A stretch of 64,000 bases of DNA, taken from NCBI GenBank assembly GCA_964550025.1, contig CAZJYI010000050.1, positions 1 to 64,000 on the forward strand. Reading direction: 5' to 3'. The notes beneath the pieces are model-generated. The model saw only the letters and a program-made list of their open reading frames with translations. It ran no database searches and had not been told where the DNA came from. Shown here one piece after another: positions 52,558-63,110 of this stretch. This DNA comes from CAZJYI01 sp964550025. Lineage in GTDB: Bacteria > Verrucomicrobiota > Kiritimatiellia > UBA8416 > CAYOBW01. The position numbers were made by a program, and so were the translations under genes. The first letter of the stretch is position 1, and the number at the start of each line of letters is the position of its first letter.

Positions 52558-52741
52558 CGGCGAACCGTTCGAACTGAACGGCGATGGCGTCCTCCCCCGC
52601 CTGCTCGAGCAGATAGGCGCTCACGAAGAGCGTGTGGCCGTCATGGTGAACGGCAGTGTGATTACGCGCAATCGTCGCTCGTCTTGCCTTCTATCGGAGG
52701 GGGACACCGTAGAAGTGTTGACTTTTGCGGGCGGCGGGTGA
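52541..52741 (+). CDS. thiS: Thiamin biosynthesis sulfur carrier protein
   Basis: This 66-residue ubiquitin-like protein starts MRITVNGEPFEL and ends in the Gly-Gly tail GGG after VEVLTFA. That tail is adenylated and thiocarboxylated to donate sulfur to ThiG. It overlaps the end of the desulfurase gene by 17 bases and is followed by thiG after 12 bases. No thiF is in the cluster, so activation must use a distant enzyme. Confidence 0.93.
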   Translation: MRITVNGEPFELNGDGVLPRLLEQIGAHEERVAVMVNGSVITRNRRSSCLLSEGDTVEVLTFAGGG

Positions 52742-52753
52742 GATTCTGGCGAC

Positions 52754-53560
52754 ATGCGGAATCCACTGACATTGGGTCAACACACTTTCGAATCACGCCT
52801 GATTCTAGGCACGGGCAAGTTTGCGGACGTCGCGACCATGCTGGCGGCCATCGATGCGTCGGGCACACAGCTCGTCACGGTAGCCCTCCGCCGCTTCAAC
52901 AGAGACGGGGCCGACGACGACCTCTATGGTCCGTTGTCGCAGCGCGAAGGACTCTCGCTGATGCCGAACACGTCCGGCGCCCGCACGGCTGACGAGGCCG
53001 TACGGGCGGCACTCCTGGCGCGGGAACTGAGCGGCAGTCCCTTCGTCAAGGTCGAGATCCACCCCAACCCGCATCATCTTATGCCGGATCCCATCGAGAC
53101 GTTCGCGGCCTGCGAACGCCTTGTTCGGGAGGGTTTCGTGGTTCTGCCCTACATGCCGGCAGATCCCGTTCTGGCAAAACGACTCGAAGACGTCGGCTGC
53201 GCCGCCGTCATGCCGCTCGGCTCCGCCATCGGCAGCGGGCGGGGACTGCAGACACGCGAGCTGGTAGAGCTCATCATCCGCGACAGCACGGTTCCCGTAA
53301 TCGTCGATGCCGGCCTGCGGTCCCCGGCCGAGGCGGCGGCCGCGATCGAGATGGGGTGCGATGCCGTACTGGTGAACAGCGCCGTGGCGGCCGCCGAGGC
53401 CCCGGCAGCTATGGCGCGCGCGTTTGCCCTGGCCGTGCGGGCCGGATGGCTCGCCCGCGAGGCCGGCATCATGGCCACGAGCGACACGGCGGTTGCCAGC
53501 AGTCCACTGACCTCCTTCCTGGGTGATTCCAGCCGGCATGACGAAGACCCGACCAACTGA
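52754..53560 (+). CDS. thiG: Thiazole synthase
   Basis: A 268-residue TIM-barrel enzyme that makes the thiazole phosphate of thiamin from deoxyxylulose phosphate, dehydroglycine and ThiS thiocarboxylate. Typical blocks are FESRLILGTGKF, LMPNTSGARTADEAVRAA, VKVEIHPNPHHLMPDP with the Schiff-base lysine, and VMPLGSAIGSGRG. AGLRSPAEAAAAIEMGCDAVLVNSAVAAAE follows. It overlaps thiH by 23 bases. TVALRR replaces the more usual TVA(M)RR form, a harmless-looking variation. Confidence 0.96.
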   Translation: MRNPLTLGQHTFESRLILGTGKFADVATMLAAIDASGTQLVTVALRRFNRDGADDDLYGPLSQREGLSLMPNTSGARTADEAVRAALLARELSGSPFVKVEIHPNPHHLMPDPIETFAACERLVREGFVVLPYMPADPVLAKRLEDVGCAAVMPLGSAIGSGRGLQTRELVELIIRDSTVPVIVDAGLRSPAEAAAAIEMGCDAVLVNSAVAAAEAPAAMARAFALAVRAGWLAREAGIMATSDTAVASSPLTSFLGDSSRHDEDPTN

Positions 53561-54689
53561 GTGCCGCGTGCCGGAGTGGATCGACCCGGCCCCGTGGCAG
53601 GAGACCGCCTCGAAAGCAACCGCAAGCGATGTGCGGCGCGCCATCGCGGCACGGAACCCCGGCGTCCGGGAGTTCGCCGCGCTCGTATCGCCCGCCGCCG
53701 CGCCCTTCCTGGAAGTGATGGCCCAGCGGGCCAGGGCGCTCACACAATCGCACTTCGGGAAGACCGTTTCCCTCTACGTTCCGCTCTATCTCTCCAACTA
53801 CTGTCCGGGCGGGTGCGCCTACTGCGGGTTTGCCGCCGACCGCGATCAGCCGCGCCGCAGGTTGGGGCCCGACGAGCTGCATGCCGAGATCCTGGCCCTG
53901 AAGGCGAAGGGTTTTGAGGACGTGCTTCTGCTCACCGGCGAACGCTGCCCGGAGGCGGACTTCACGTACGTTCGCGACTGCGTTGCCGCGGCGGCAGAGC
54001 ATTTTCACAATGTCACGGTCGAGACCTTCGCAATGACGGTGGAGGAGTATGCGCAGCTCGAGCGCGCGGGCTGCACGGGTCTGACCCTGTACCAGGAAAC
54101 GTACGACCCGGAGCTGTACGCGCGGCTGCATCGCTGGGGCGAGAAGCGTGATTACGGCTTCCGGCTCGAGGCGCCTGCCCGTGCCCTGTCCGCCAACCTG
54201 CGGACGGTCGGTGTCGGAGCGCTGCTCGGGCTGGGCGATCCGCTTCGCGAAGCGATCTGCCTATTCCGGCACGTGGAGTACCTGCGCAGGCGTTTCTGGC
54301 GGGCCGGGGTGTTGGTGTCGTTTCCGCGCGTGCGGCCTCAGCGCGGCGACTACCACGCGTCAACGGCCGTTGACGACCGTCTTCTGGCCCGGATCGTGTT
54401 TGCGTTCCGCCTGTGCCTGCCGGACACGCCGCTGGTGCTTTCCACCCGCGAATCGCCCACCTTCCGCGACGGTATGGCCGGCATCGGCATTTCGCGCATG
54501 AGCGTGGAAAGCCGCACCACCGTGGGCGGATACAGCGACGACGCCGAGCAGACGGGCGGCCAGTTCGAAATCAGCGATGCCCGCGACGTCAACGCCTTCC
54601 GCCGCATGCTCCGGGGAAGAGGCCTGGAACCGGTGTTCAAGAACTGGGACGCGGTCTTTCAGCGGCCGACCTCGTGTCCGCGCGAGTAG
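53538..54689 (+). CDS. thiH: 2-iminoacetate synthase (tyrosine lyase)
   Basis: The 383-residue radical SAM enzyme splits tyrosine to dehydroglycine for ThiG, the anaerobic route to thiazole. The cluster motif is CPGGCAYC in LSNYCPGGCAYCGF. FEDVLLLTGERCPEAD, GLTLYQETYDPELY and FPRVRPQRGDY are typical. It starts inside thiG at 53538; a GTG at 53523 is less likely. The TAG stop codon coincides with the first bases of a 23-bp inverted repeat, so the 3' end may have been replaced by that element. Confidence 0.95.
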   Translation: MTKTRPTECRVPEWIDPAPWQETASKATASDVRRAIAARNPGVREFAALVSPAAAPFLEVMAQRARALTQSHFGKTVSLYVPLYLSNYCPGGCAYCGFAADRDQPRRRLGPDELHAEILALKAKGFEDVLLLTGERCPEADFTYVRDCVAAAAEHFHNVTVETFAMTVEEYAQLERAGCTGLTLYQETYDPELYARLHRWGEKRDYGFRLEAPARALSANLRTVGVGALLGLGDPLREAICLFRHVEYLRRRFWRAGVLVSFPRVRPQRGDYHASTAVDDRLLARIVFAFRLCLPDTPLVLSTRESPTFRDGMAGIGISRMSVESRTTVGGYSDDAEQTGGQFEISDARDVNAFRRMLRGRGLEPVFKNWDAVFQRPTSCPRE

Positions 54690-54822
54690 CGCCGGCTTTC
54701 AGCCGGTGACGAGTGGGGCCGGTTTTCGAGCCGGCCGTCTCCTCTGCCGGCCGCACCCCTGCCGGCCGCACCCCCGCCGGCCAGAGCCCGCGGGACGTCT
54801 CACCGGCTGAAAGCCGGCGCTA
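54687..54822. repeat. Inverted-repeat element with perfect 23-bp ends
   Basis: The ends at 54687-54709 and 54800-54822 are exact inverted copies beginning TAGCGCCGGCTTTCAGCCGG. The 90-base interior holds repeated TGCCGGCCGCACCCC units. No protein is encoded, and no clear target-site duplication was seen. It could be a MITE-like mobile element. It also supplies the thiH stop codon. Confidence 0.85.
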
Positions 54823-54887
54823 CCGGCGGTTTCGAGCGGGGCCGGACCTCAGCCGCGCCTTTTTCGCCTACCGTGCCAATACCGCTC

Positions 54888-54916
54888 TTGAAACGCCCGG
54901 AAAGCTATGCTACATA
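54888..54916 (+). promoter_or_regulatory. Candidate sigma-70 promoter of parE
   Basis: TTGAAA and TACATA are 17 bases apart, 59 bases before the parE start. It is the best promoter-like pair between the inverted-repeat element and the gene. Confidence 0.5.
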
Positions 54917-54974
54917 CGGTACATCTGGCCGGGCAAACTGCTTTCCAGCACAACATTTTGCGGTAGTAACACAC

Positions 54975-56794
<1,820 letters not shown>

Positions 56795-56798
<4 letters not shown>

Positions 56799-58870
56799 GC
56801 AGCAAGATCCCGCAACAGGAATTCAGTTTCGACCAGCCCGACCGCAAGCGGAAACGCCGCGCCAAGTCGCCCGCAAAACCGGCGATCGAAGTCCCGCCGA
56901 AGGATGTGCCGCACCACGTCGCGTACGACTCGGGGCACGGGCCTCTCAAAGAGCTGCTGGACCACAACTTCCTGGAATACGCCTCGTATGTCATCTGCGA
57001 GCGGGCCATCCCCCACCTCGATGACGGGCTGAAGCCGGTACAGCGGCGCATTCTTCATTCGTTGCACGAGCGCGACGACGGGCGTTTCATCAAGGTCGCC
57101 AACATCGTCGGGCATTGCATGCAGTACCACCCGCACGGAGATGCCTCAATCGCCGACGCGCTGGTGAACCTGGTCAACAAGGGCTACCTGATAGAGGGCC
57201 AGGGAAACTTCGGAAACATCTACACGGGAGACCGCGCCGCGGCGAGCCGCTACATCGAGTGCCGCCTCACGGACCTGGCGAGAAAAGAGGTCTTCAACAA
57301 GGCTCTCACCGAGTACACCCCGAGCTATGACGGGCGCAACAAGGAACCCGTGACGTTGCCCTCGAAACTGCCGCTGCTGCTGATGCTGGGGGCCGAGGGG
57401 ATCGCCGTCGGCATGTCCACGCGCATCCTGCCTCACAACTTCCCCGAGCTGCTCAAGGCGCAGATCGCCATCCTGCAGAAGAAGCCTTTCGAAATCCTGC
57501 CCGACTTCCAGCAGGGCGGGCTGATGGACGTGAGCGAATACAACAAGGGCAACGGCAAGGTCCGCGTGCGGGCCTGTATCGAGAAGCGGGACGAGCGCAC
57601 GCTGGTCGTCACCCAACTGCCCTTCGGGACCACGACGGAGTCTCTCATATCGTCGATCGAGGACGGTGTGCGCAAGAAGAAGGTCGCCGTTCGTTCCATC
57701 AGCGATTTCACGGCGGAGAAGGTCGAGATCGAGCTGAAGCTGGCCTCGGGAGCAAAACCGGACAAGGTCCTCAAGTCACTCTATGCCTTCACGAACTGCG
57801 AAAACAGCGTGAGCAGCCGCGTGGTTGTCATACGGGGCAACCGGCCGGCCGAGATGAACGTGGACGAGATCCTGCAGGAGAATACGGCACGGTTGAAGCG
57901 CCTGCTGAAGGCCGAACTGGAACACCGCAAGGGCTGCCTGCTGGACGACCTGCACAACAAAACGCTCGTTCAGATCTTCGTGGAGAACCGCATCTACAAG
58001 CGCATTGAGGAGTGCAAGACGCAGGAGACCGTGCTTCAGGCCGTCTTCGATGGTCTGGCGCCGTTTGCGGACCAACTCCGCCGCCCCGTTGTGAAAGAGG
58101 ACGTGGAGATGCTGCTCGGCATCCGCATCCGGCGCATTTCGCTTTTCGATATCAACAAGAACAAGAAGGACATCGAGGACATTCTCACCGAACTGAAGCA
58201 GATCGAGAAGAACCTGGCCTCTCTTGTTCGCTATGCCGTCCGCTACCTCAAGCGCCTGCTCAAGGGGTATGAAGCTCAGTACCCGCGCCGCACCCGCGCC
58301 ACGACCTTCTCGGAGATCGAAGTGCGCAAGCTCACGGCGACGGAACTGGACATCCAGTACGACAAGGAAAGCGGCTATCTCGGAACGGCCGTGAAGGGCC
58401 AATCCCTGTTGCAGTGCTCCTCCCTCGACAAGCTGTTCCTCGCGTGGAAGGACGGGCGCTACCGCGTGGTTCAGCCCCCCGACAAGCTCTTCGTCGACAA
58501 GACCCTGGCGTACTGCAACAAGCCCGACCGCGAACGCGTGATGACGGTGATCTACACCGTGGAGGAGTTCACCTACATGAAGCGTTTCTGCGTTCGGGGC
58601 ACGATCCTCAACAAGGACTATCGCTATGCCCCCGAAGACGCCAAGGTGCTGCTCTTCGAGATCGGCACCCCGGACGAGGTGTTCCTGAAATACCGGCCGG
58701 CCAAGGGCCAGCGCATCCACCAGCAGGTGTTTCATCCCTCCGACGTCGCCGTCAAGGGCGTCAAGGCGCGCGGCAAGCAGATGACCGCCAAGTCCATCGC
58801 CCGCCTGGCCACGAAGAAGCCGTCGTGGTGGGACGCTGACGATGCGGGACCGAAGGGCATGCTGCTGTAG
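56795..58870 (+). CDS. parC: DNA topoisomerase IV subunit A
   Basis: A 691-residue breakage-reunion subunit. The N-terminal tail is basic (RKRKRRAKSPAKPAI). The winged-helix domain includes YVICERAIPHLDDGLKPVQRR, and the catalytic tyrosine is in DRAAASRYIECRLT. LGAEGIAVGMSTRILPHNF follows, then coiled coil. The C-terminal part (RATTFSEIEVRKLTATEL onward) is shorter than in GyrA and has no GyrA box, agreeing with ParC. ATGA overlap with parE implies coupled translation. A minus-strand pilus-block gene runs 139 bases into its 3' end. Confidence 0.93.
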
Positions 58871-59310
58871 GGGGCAGCGGGCAGGGAGCAGTGATCAGTG
58901 ACCAGTGGGCAGGGGGGCAGTGGACAGTGCCCTTGGCGTGTTGGCCGTTGGGCGGCAGACGGCATCAATAGCCATCGGCTCGGCCGTTCTCTTCCTCGTC
59001 CACCGTTCTCGTCGCCGCTATCGTCCACCGGTTCTTCCGGCTCAACCGGGAGCGGGGGACTGAATATGTCGCGCAGCACGACAGTGGGGCCGGCCTTGTT
59101 CGTCTCCGCCGCCTCCGCCTTGCGGGACCGAATGTCGGGCACCCTCAGTGTCCCCGGCGAGATCATCGAATGAACAGAAACCGCACCGGGCTTCCCTCGC
59201 CCGCCGCCTCGTTTCTTATGGAAGAGGCGGAAGTAGGCAAGCGTCAGGAAGATCAGCCCCAGCCCGACCACGGCATAGGTCTTCAGTACGTCTTTGCTCG
59301 GCGCCGCCAT
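58732..59310 (-). CDS. PilP-like platform protein, 3' end altered (block C)
   Basis: The first 115 residues look real: a membrane helix at about 12-29 and a short basic loop, then VLRDIFSPPLPVEPEEP, an analogue of the PilP DPFxP motif. Position after PilO in the operon agrees. After about residue 115 the sequence (RQGHCPLPPCPLVTDHCSLP) comes from a CAGTG-type repeat and then runs antisense through the last 139 bases of parC. The usual PilP beta domain is missing. The protein is probably truncated, and its C-terminus is an accidental read-through. The start at 59310 is clear from the membrane segment. Confidence 0.6.
   Translation of the reverse strand: MAAPSKDVLKTYAVVGLGLIFLTLAYFRLFHKKRGGGRGKPGAVSVHSMISPGTLRVPDIRSRKAEAAETNKAGPTVVLRDIFSPPLPVEPEEPVDDSGDENGGRGRERPSRWLLMPSAAQRPTRQGHCPLPPCPLVTDHCSLPAAPYSSMPFGPASSASHHDGFFVARRAMDLAVICLPRALTPLTATSEG
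58886..58933. repeat. Dispersed CAGTGATCAGTG-type repeat
   Basis: CAGTGATCAGTGACCAGTGG is followed by GGGCAGTGGACAGTGCCC. It lies between parC and the PilP-like coding region and forms part of the read-through C-terminus of the latter. Confidence 0.75.
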
Positions 59311-59339
59311 ATCCTGCTACCCTCCGAACGTTCTGCGGG

Positions 59340-59864
59340 CTACTGTTCGAACACGTAGACCATCATGTCCGTCCTACAATCCCCCGACTCGCTCTCGCGC
59401 CTGATGACGGTCTCGCCAATCTGCACGATCCGCTCGAACTGCTCCAGGTCGTCAACGAAGCTGTACAAGTTCGAGAAGGACCCCGAGAACGCCAGCATGA
59501 CGGGCGTCCTGGAATACACTTCGTGCGGGCGGGGCGAATCGGTCTTCAGACTGAGCAACTCGATGTCCCGCGACTGAGACAACCTGTCAAGCCCCTCGAC
59601 AAAGGACCCGATCTGGCCTGCTTTCGGAATCCGCCGGTCAATGGCTTCCGCCTCGGAACGGCGGGCCTCGAGCATATCCTCGAGTCGACGCAGATGCTTC
59701 TCGACAGTCTCCAGGTCCTTGGTGCGCTGCACGACGAGTTGTGCACGGCGCTCGATCTGCCCCTTCTGCCAACGTACGACCCGCAGGGCACCCATCGACG
59801 CGGCGACAACGGCGACAAGCGCCAGCAATGCGCCGACAACGTCAACGATTCGGACCTTGGACAT
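59340..59864 (-). CDS. PilO-like inner-membrane protein (block C)
   Basis: The 174-residue product has a membrane helix at about 8-28 (VVGALLALVAVVAASMGAL). A coiled coil at about 30-80 (RRAQLVVQRTKDLETVEKHLRRLEDML) leads to a ferredoxin-like domain with SGSFSNLYSFVDDLEQFERIVQI, the clearest PilO signature. The start overlaps the PilN-like stop by one base (TGATG). It pairs with the PilN-like protein upstream to form the inner-membrane arm of the machine. Confidence 0.85.
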   Translation of the reverse strand: MSKVRIVDVVGALLALVAVVAASMGALRVVRWQKGQIERRAQLVVQRTKDLETVEKHLRRLEDMLEARRSEAEAIDRRIPKAGQIGSFVEGLDRLSQSRDIELLSLKTDSPRPHEVYSRTPVMLAFSGSFSNLYSFVDDLEQFERIVQIGETVIRRESESGDCRTDMMVYVFEQ

Positions 59865-60451
59865 CAGTCGCTCGCACCTCCCCCCACGACGCACTCGATC
59901 TGGAAATACACCAGCCGGTCCGGGAGATGGTCCCCCTCGGCCGCGTCCGCCACATCACGCCCTTCGGCCGATTTCAGGTCAACGGAACTGAACAACGGCT
60001 CATTCGAGAACTGTGACACCAGCATGCCGGCTTCTGCATTCGACAGGGCGTAGCCGTTCATGATCGCCTGCTTGGATCCGCTACGGTCACCACGATCGTT
60101 CAGCCGAAGCTCGACGAGCCACGTGTTGGTGCTCATCAGCGCCGAAAGCGTGTACATCACATCGGCATAGGACTGCCTGGCGGAGATCCGGTCTATGAAA
60201 GAAAGCGCCTCCAGCTCGTCCTGTACACCCTGCACGTGGGAAAGGACGGTCCTGATGCCGGCCTCCATCTCCGTCGTGTTCCGAGAGGAGGGACGGCGAC
60301 GTGCCGCCATGCGGTACATGGCACTGCCGAAGACCGCGGCCACGAGGACAACACCGAGCAGCAGTATGCCGAGCCACAGCAGCATGTGCCGCTTGACGCG
60401 AATACCCGTCAGCACGGCCTCCGGGACCAGGTTGACTTCTCTCAGAGCCAT
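59864..60451 (-). CDS. PilN-like inner-membrane protein (block C)
   Basis: The 195-residue protein starts with the classical PilN motif LREVNLVPEAVL, the tail that binds PilM. One membrane helix lies at about 24-45. A coiled coil and a Fimbrial-assembly type domain follow (LEALSFIDRISARQSYADVMYTLSALM, then TWLVELRLND). It overlaps the PilM-like gene by 10 bases and the PilO-like gene by one, so all are in one operon. This is the most canonical PilN of the three in the window. Confidence 0.88.
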   Translation of the reverse strand: MALREVNLVPEAVLTGIRVKRHMLLWLGILLLGVVLVAAVFGSAMYRMAARRRPSSRNTTEMEAGIRTVLSHVQGVQDELEALSFIDRISARQSYADVMYTLSALMSTNTWLVELRLNDRGDRSGSKQAIMNGYALSNAEAGMLVSQFSNEPLFSSVDLKSAEGRDVADAAEGDHLPDRLVYFQIECVVGGGASD

Positions 60452-61551
60452 GTCACCTTCCTCATCGCCAAGCCGAGCGACATCGCGTATGCCGTGCTTT
60501 CCGCCGGAGACGGCGGCTCCTGCCCCGGCGCCAGCGTCAGACTGTCGATAGGGTTAACGCATTCCGTGGGAATGTTGATCCGATCCGCGACATACGATGC
60601 CATCCCCCGGACGCTCCCGCCCAGCCCGTAAAGATACACCTTGCCGAAATCGGCGCCGGACACCTCGGACCGCACGTATCCGATGATAGTGTGAAACTCG
60701 TAGACCAGGCGCTCGAGGTGCGGGGCCACGAGCTGGTACACGATACGCCCGATGCGGTCCTCCGCACCGCGCATCACCGCGGCTTCATCCGCCATGCCCT
60801 GCTCCACGGCGTCATACGCGACGCCGTGTTTTTCGATGAGACGGGCCGCCGCCGACTGGTCCTTGGCGATTTCGAGGTTGCCGGCCACCTTCTCCTTGAC
60901 GGGCCGCAATCCCCACTCAACCTGGTGCTGGGCCAGGATGCTCTCCGACGTTACGACGGAGAGCATGGTCTGTGTCTCGTCGACGTTGCAGAAGATCACG
61001 GGGCGTTCGTTCATTTCGTGAAGCCGCCGGTGCAAACGGATCAGGGCCGTTGTGCCGGTGTCGATCGCCTCGGGAACGAGGCCGGCCCACTTGATGGCCC
61101 GCACGTACCGCTGAACGCAGTCCCTTCGAATCGTCACCAGGATGGCCTTGTGCCGCCTGGACCGCGATCCGGGGACTTCCCGCACGGAAGCACAGTCGAT
61201 AACGGCCTCCTCAACCGGGAAGGGCAGGGCGTCCTGCGCCTCACGCATGATCGCGTCATCCACGGTCTCGCGCTTACCCACTTCGCATCCGAGGGGAAAG
61301 CTGAACACGTGCTGAAGCGGAAGATGCACAACAACGCGCCTGCCCTTGAAACCATTGGTCCGAAGAAGATTGCGGATGGTCGCGGCAAGCCCGTCAGGCC
61401 GGTTCACCAGGGTGTCGGCGTCCTCTTTCAGTTCCCGGCGCGCCAGCGCGCTAATGACCTCCCCCTTGCGCGTTGTCACAAGCTGGGCCGCACGGACAAC
61501 GTGGTTCGAGATGTCAACGGCAATAGGCAAGCCAGATGCGAAGAGTCCCAT
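60442..61551 (-). CDS. PilM-like actin-fold ATPase (block C)
   Basis: The 369-residue product has the PilM/FtsA-type fold. The first phosphate strand is IAVDISNHVVRAAQL, and the second is less typical (VIFCNVDETQTMLSVV). VYLYGLGGSVRGMASYVAD lies near the adenosine site, and REAQDALPFPVEEAVIDC matches the familiar PilM segment with FPxEE. It follows the NHL-pseudopilin gene with 194 repeat-rich bases between, and overlaps PilN. No ribosome binding site was found before the ATG. This is the third PilM-like protein in the window. Confidence 0.87.
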   Translation of the reverse strand: MGLFASGLPIAVDISNHVVRAAQLVTTRKGEVISALARRELKEDADTLVNRPDGLAATIRNLLRTNGFKGRRVVVHLPLQHVFSFPLGCEVGKRETVDDAIMREAQDALPFPVEEAVIDCASVREVPGSRSRRHKAILVTIRRDCVQRYVRAIKWAGLVPEAIDTGTTALIRLHRRLHEMNERPVIFCNVDETQTMLSVVTSESILAQHQVEWGLRPVKEKVAGNLEIAKDQSAAARLIEKHGVAYDAVEQGMADEAAVMRGAEDRIGRIVYQLVAPHLERLVYEFHTIIGYVRSEVSGADFGKVYLYGLGGSVRGMASYVADRINIPTECVNPIDSLTLAPGQEPPSPAESTAYAMSLGLAMRKVTWL

Positions 61552-61623
61552 GGGAGAGTATTTCTAACAGAGTGGGGCGAATTGTCAATGCTATCCGGCG
61601 ACGCGGGCGCCCCCGGTGACCCA

Positions 61624-61691
61624 TGTGTGTGGGTGTCCGAGTGTGTGCGCGGACCACGCTGCTCCTCTCACACACCCACACACTCACACAC
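61624..61691. repeat. GT/CA-rich inverted repeat
   Basis: TGTGTGGGTGTCCGAGTGTGTG and CACACACCCACACACTCACACA face each other across about 22 bases and can form an imperfect hairpin. It lies between the NHL-pseudopilin and PilM-like genes. Confidence 0.7.
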
Positions 61692-61745
61692 GGAACATCC
61701 CACGATTCCTTACGTTCTTGTGCGCAGTCCCGTGGGACTGAGGCA

Positions 61746-63110
61746 CTAATACAACAGCGGCTCCACGTCAAGACGGAGGACGGCAATACGCGAGTTCCTG
61801 GTATCGGAAATGAAGATCTCGCGAGCCCCGCGCCGAGCGGCCATGGCAACCGAAGCTGGTTCCTTCAGCCGCGATTCGACGGCCCAGAGACCCTCGCTGC
61901 TCTGGCCAGACACCCCCGTCCCGGCCAGTGTGCGAATAACACCGTCGGTGCCGCCGACCAGCCTGACAACATGGTTGTCACTGTCCGCAATGAACAGGTT
62001 CAGGGATGCATCGGCGTAGACGCCACGCGGCTTTTTGAGCCGCGCCGCCGTGGCGGGCCCACCGTCACCCGAATAGCCGGACGACGTTCCGATCCCGGCC
62101 ACGGTCCAGATCCGTGAGGACCAGGCGTCGACCCGGCGAACACAGTGGTTCTCGGTGTCCGCGATGTACATGCGCCACTGGTCCGGGCTGATGGCAACGC
62201 CGCAGGGCTTGTTCAAGCGCGCGTTGGATGCCCAGCCACCGTCCCCCGAATAGCCGCTTTCCCCCGTACCGGCGAACGTGCTGACCGTTCCCCAGCGGTT
62301 GATCTTTCGAATGCAATGGTTCTCCGTGTCGGCAACGTACACGTTGCCGCTGTTCGCCACACAGACGCCCTGTGGCTTGTCGAACACGCCCGCCTCGGGC
62401 ACCCCCGCAGTGTGCGAGCCCGCGTAGAGCGAAATGACACCGGTCTGCGCGTCCACCTTACGAATCCAGTGGTTCTCCGTATCCGCAATGAACAAGTCGC
62501 CGTTCGACGCCACGGCAACGCCGCACGGTTTGTCGAGCTGCGCGTGAACCGCCGAGCCGCCGTTTCCCTGGTAACCCGCCGTGCCTGTTCCCGCCACGGT
62601 GGTCATGGTGCCGTCGGGAGACACCACACGAATGCGATGCCGCTCCGTGTCCGCGACATACAGGTTGCCTGACGCATCCATGGCAATGTGGTTCGGCCTA
62701 TGGATTCCAGGACTGCCGTACAGGGGCCACGTGTCGAGCTGGTAGCGGTACACGGCCCGTGCCATGGCGTTTTTCTCGGCGTCACGGCAATCGATGACCA
62801 CGGCATCGTCGTAACCGGCGGGCGCATGGGTGCAGAGCACGGGCGCGGGAAGAATCCGCAACAGGAGGTCCTGCCCGTCGTAATGAAATACCTCTCCGTC
62901 GACGGCGGTACGGTAACAGGGATCGACGGTAATCCGCCACAAGCCGCGTTCAATCACGGCTTCGCCGGTCGCGAAACGCCCGACCGCAAGAGTCTGGTTG
63001 GATGCCATGCGCACGCGCATCGCAGCACGCCGGTTGACGGCAATGGCCAGCATCGCGACAATCAGCATGAAGAACACAAGCGTAATCAGTGCAAAACCGC
63101 GCTTGTTCAT
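61746..63110 (-). CDS. Pseudopilin fused to an NHL beta-propeller
   Basis: The 454-residue product starts at an ATG preceded by GGAGGG. The N-terminus MNKRGFALITLVFFMLIVAML is a PilX/GspK-type prepilin helix with cleavage after KRG. It lacks the Glu5 expected of major pilins, as GspK-type tips often do. A short pilin-like region runs to about residue 130. At least five NHL repeats follow, each with a VADTENHRIRKV-type strand (VADTERHRIRVV, IADTENHWIRKV, VADTENHCIRKI, IADTENHCVRRV, IADSDNHVVRLV). They should form a six-bladed propeller at the fibre tip. The start overlaps the upstream pseudopilin stop as ATGA. The combination suggests a tip adhesin or sensor. Confidence 0.87.
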   Translation of the reverse strand: MNKRGFALITLVFFMLIVAMLAIAVNRRAAMRVRMASNQTLAVGRFATGEAVIERGLWRITVDPCYRTAVDGEVFHYDGQDLLLRILPAPVLCTHAPAGYDDAVVIDCRDAEKNAMARAVYRYQLDTWPLYGSPGIHRPNHIAMDASGNLYVADTERHRIRVVSPDGTMTTVAGTGTAGYQGNGGSAVHAQLDKPCGVAVASNGDLFIADTENHWIRKVDAQTGVISLYAGSHTAGVPEAGVFDKPQGVCVANSGNVYVADTENHCIRKINRWGTVSTFAGTGESGYSGDGGWASNARLNKPCGVAISPDQWRMYIADTENHCVRRVDAWSSRIWTVAGIGTSSGYSGDGGPATAARLKKPRGVYADASLNLFIADSDNHVVRLVGGTDGVIRTLAGTGVSGQSSEGLWAVESRLKEPASVAMAARRGAREIFISDTRNSRIAVLRLDVEPLLY

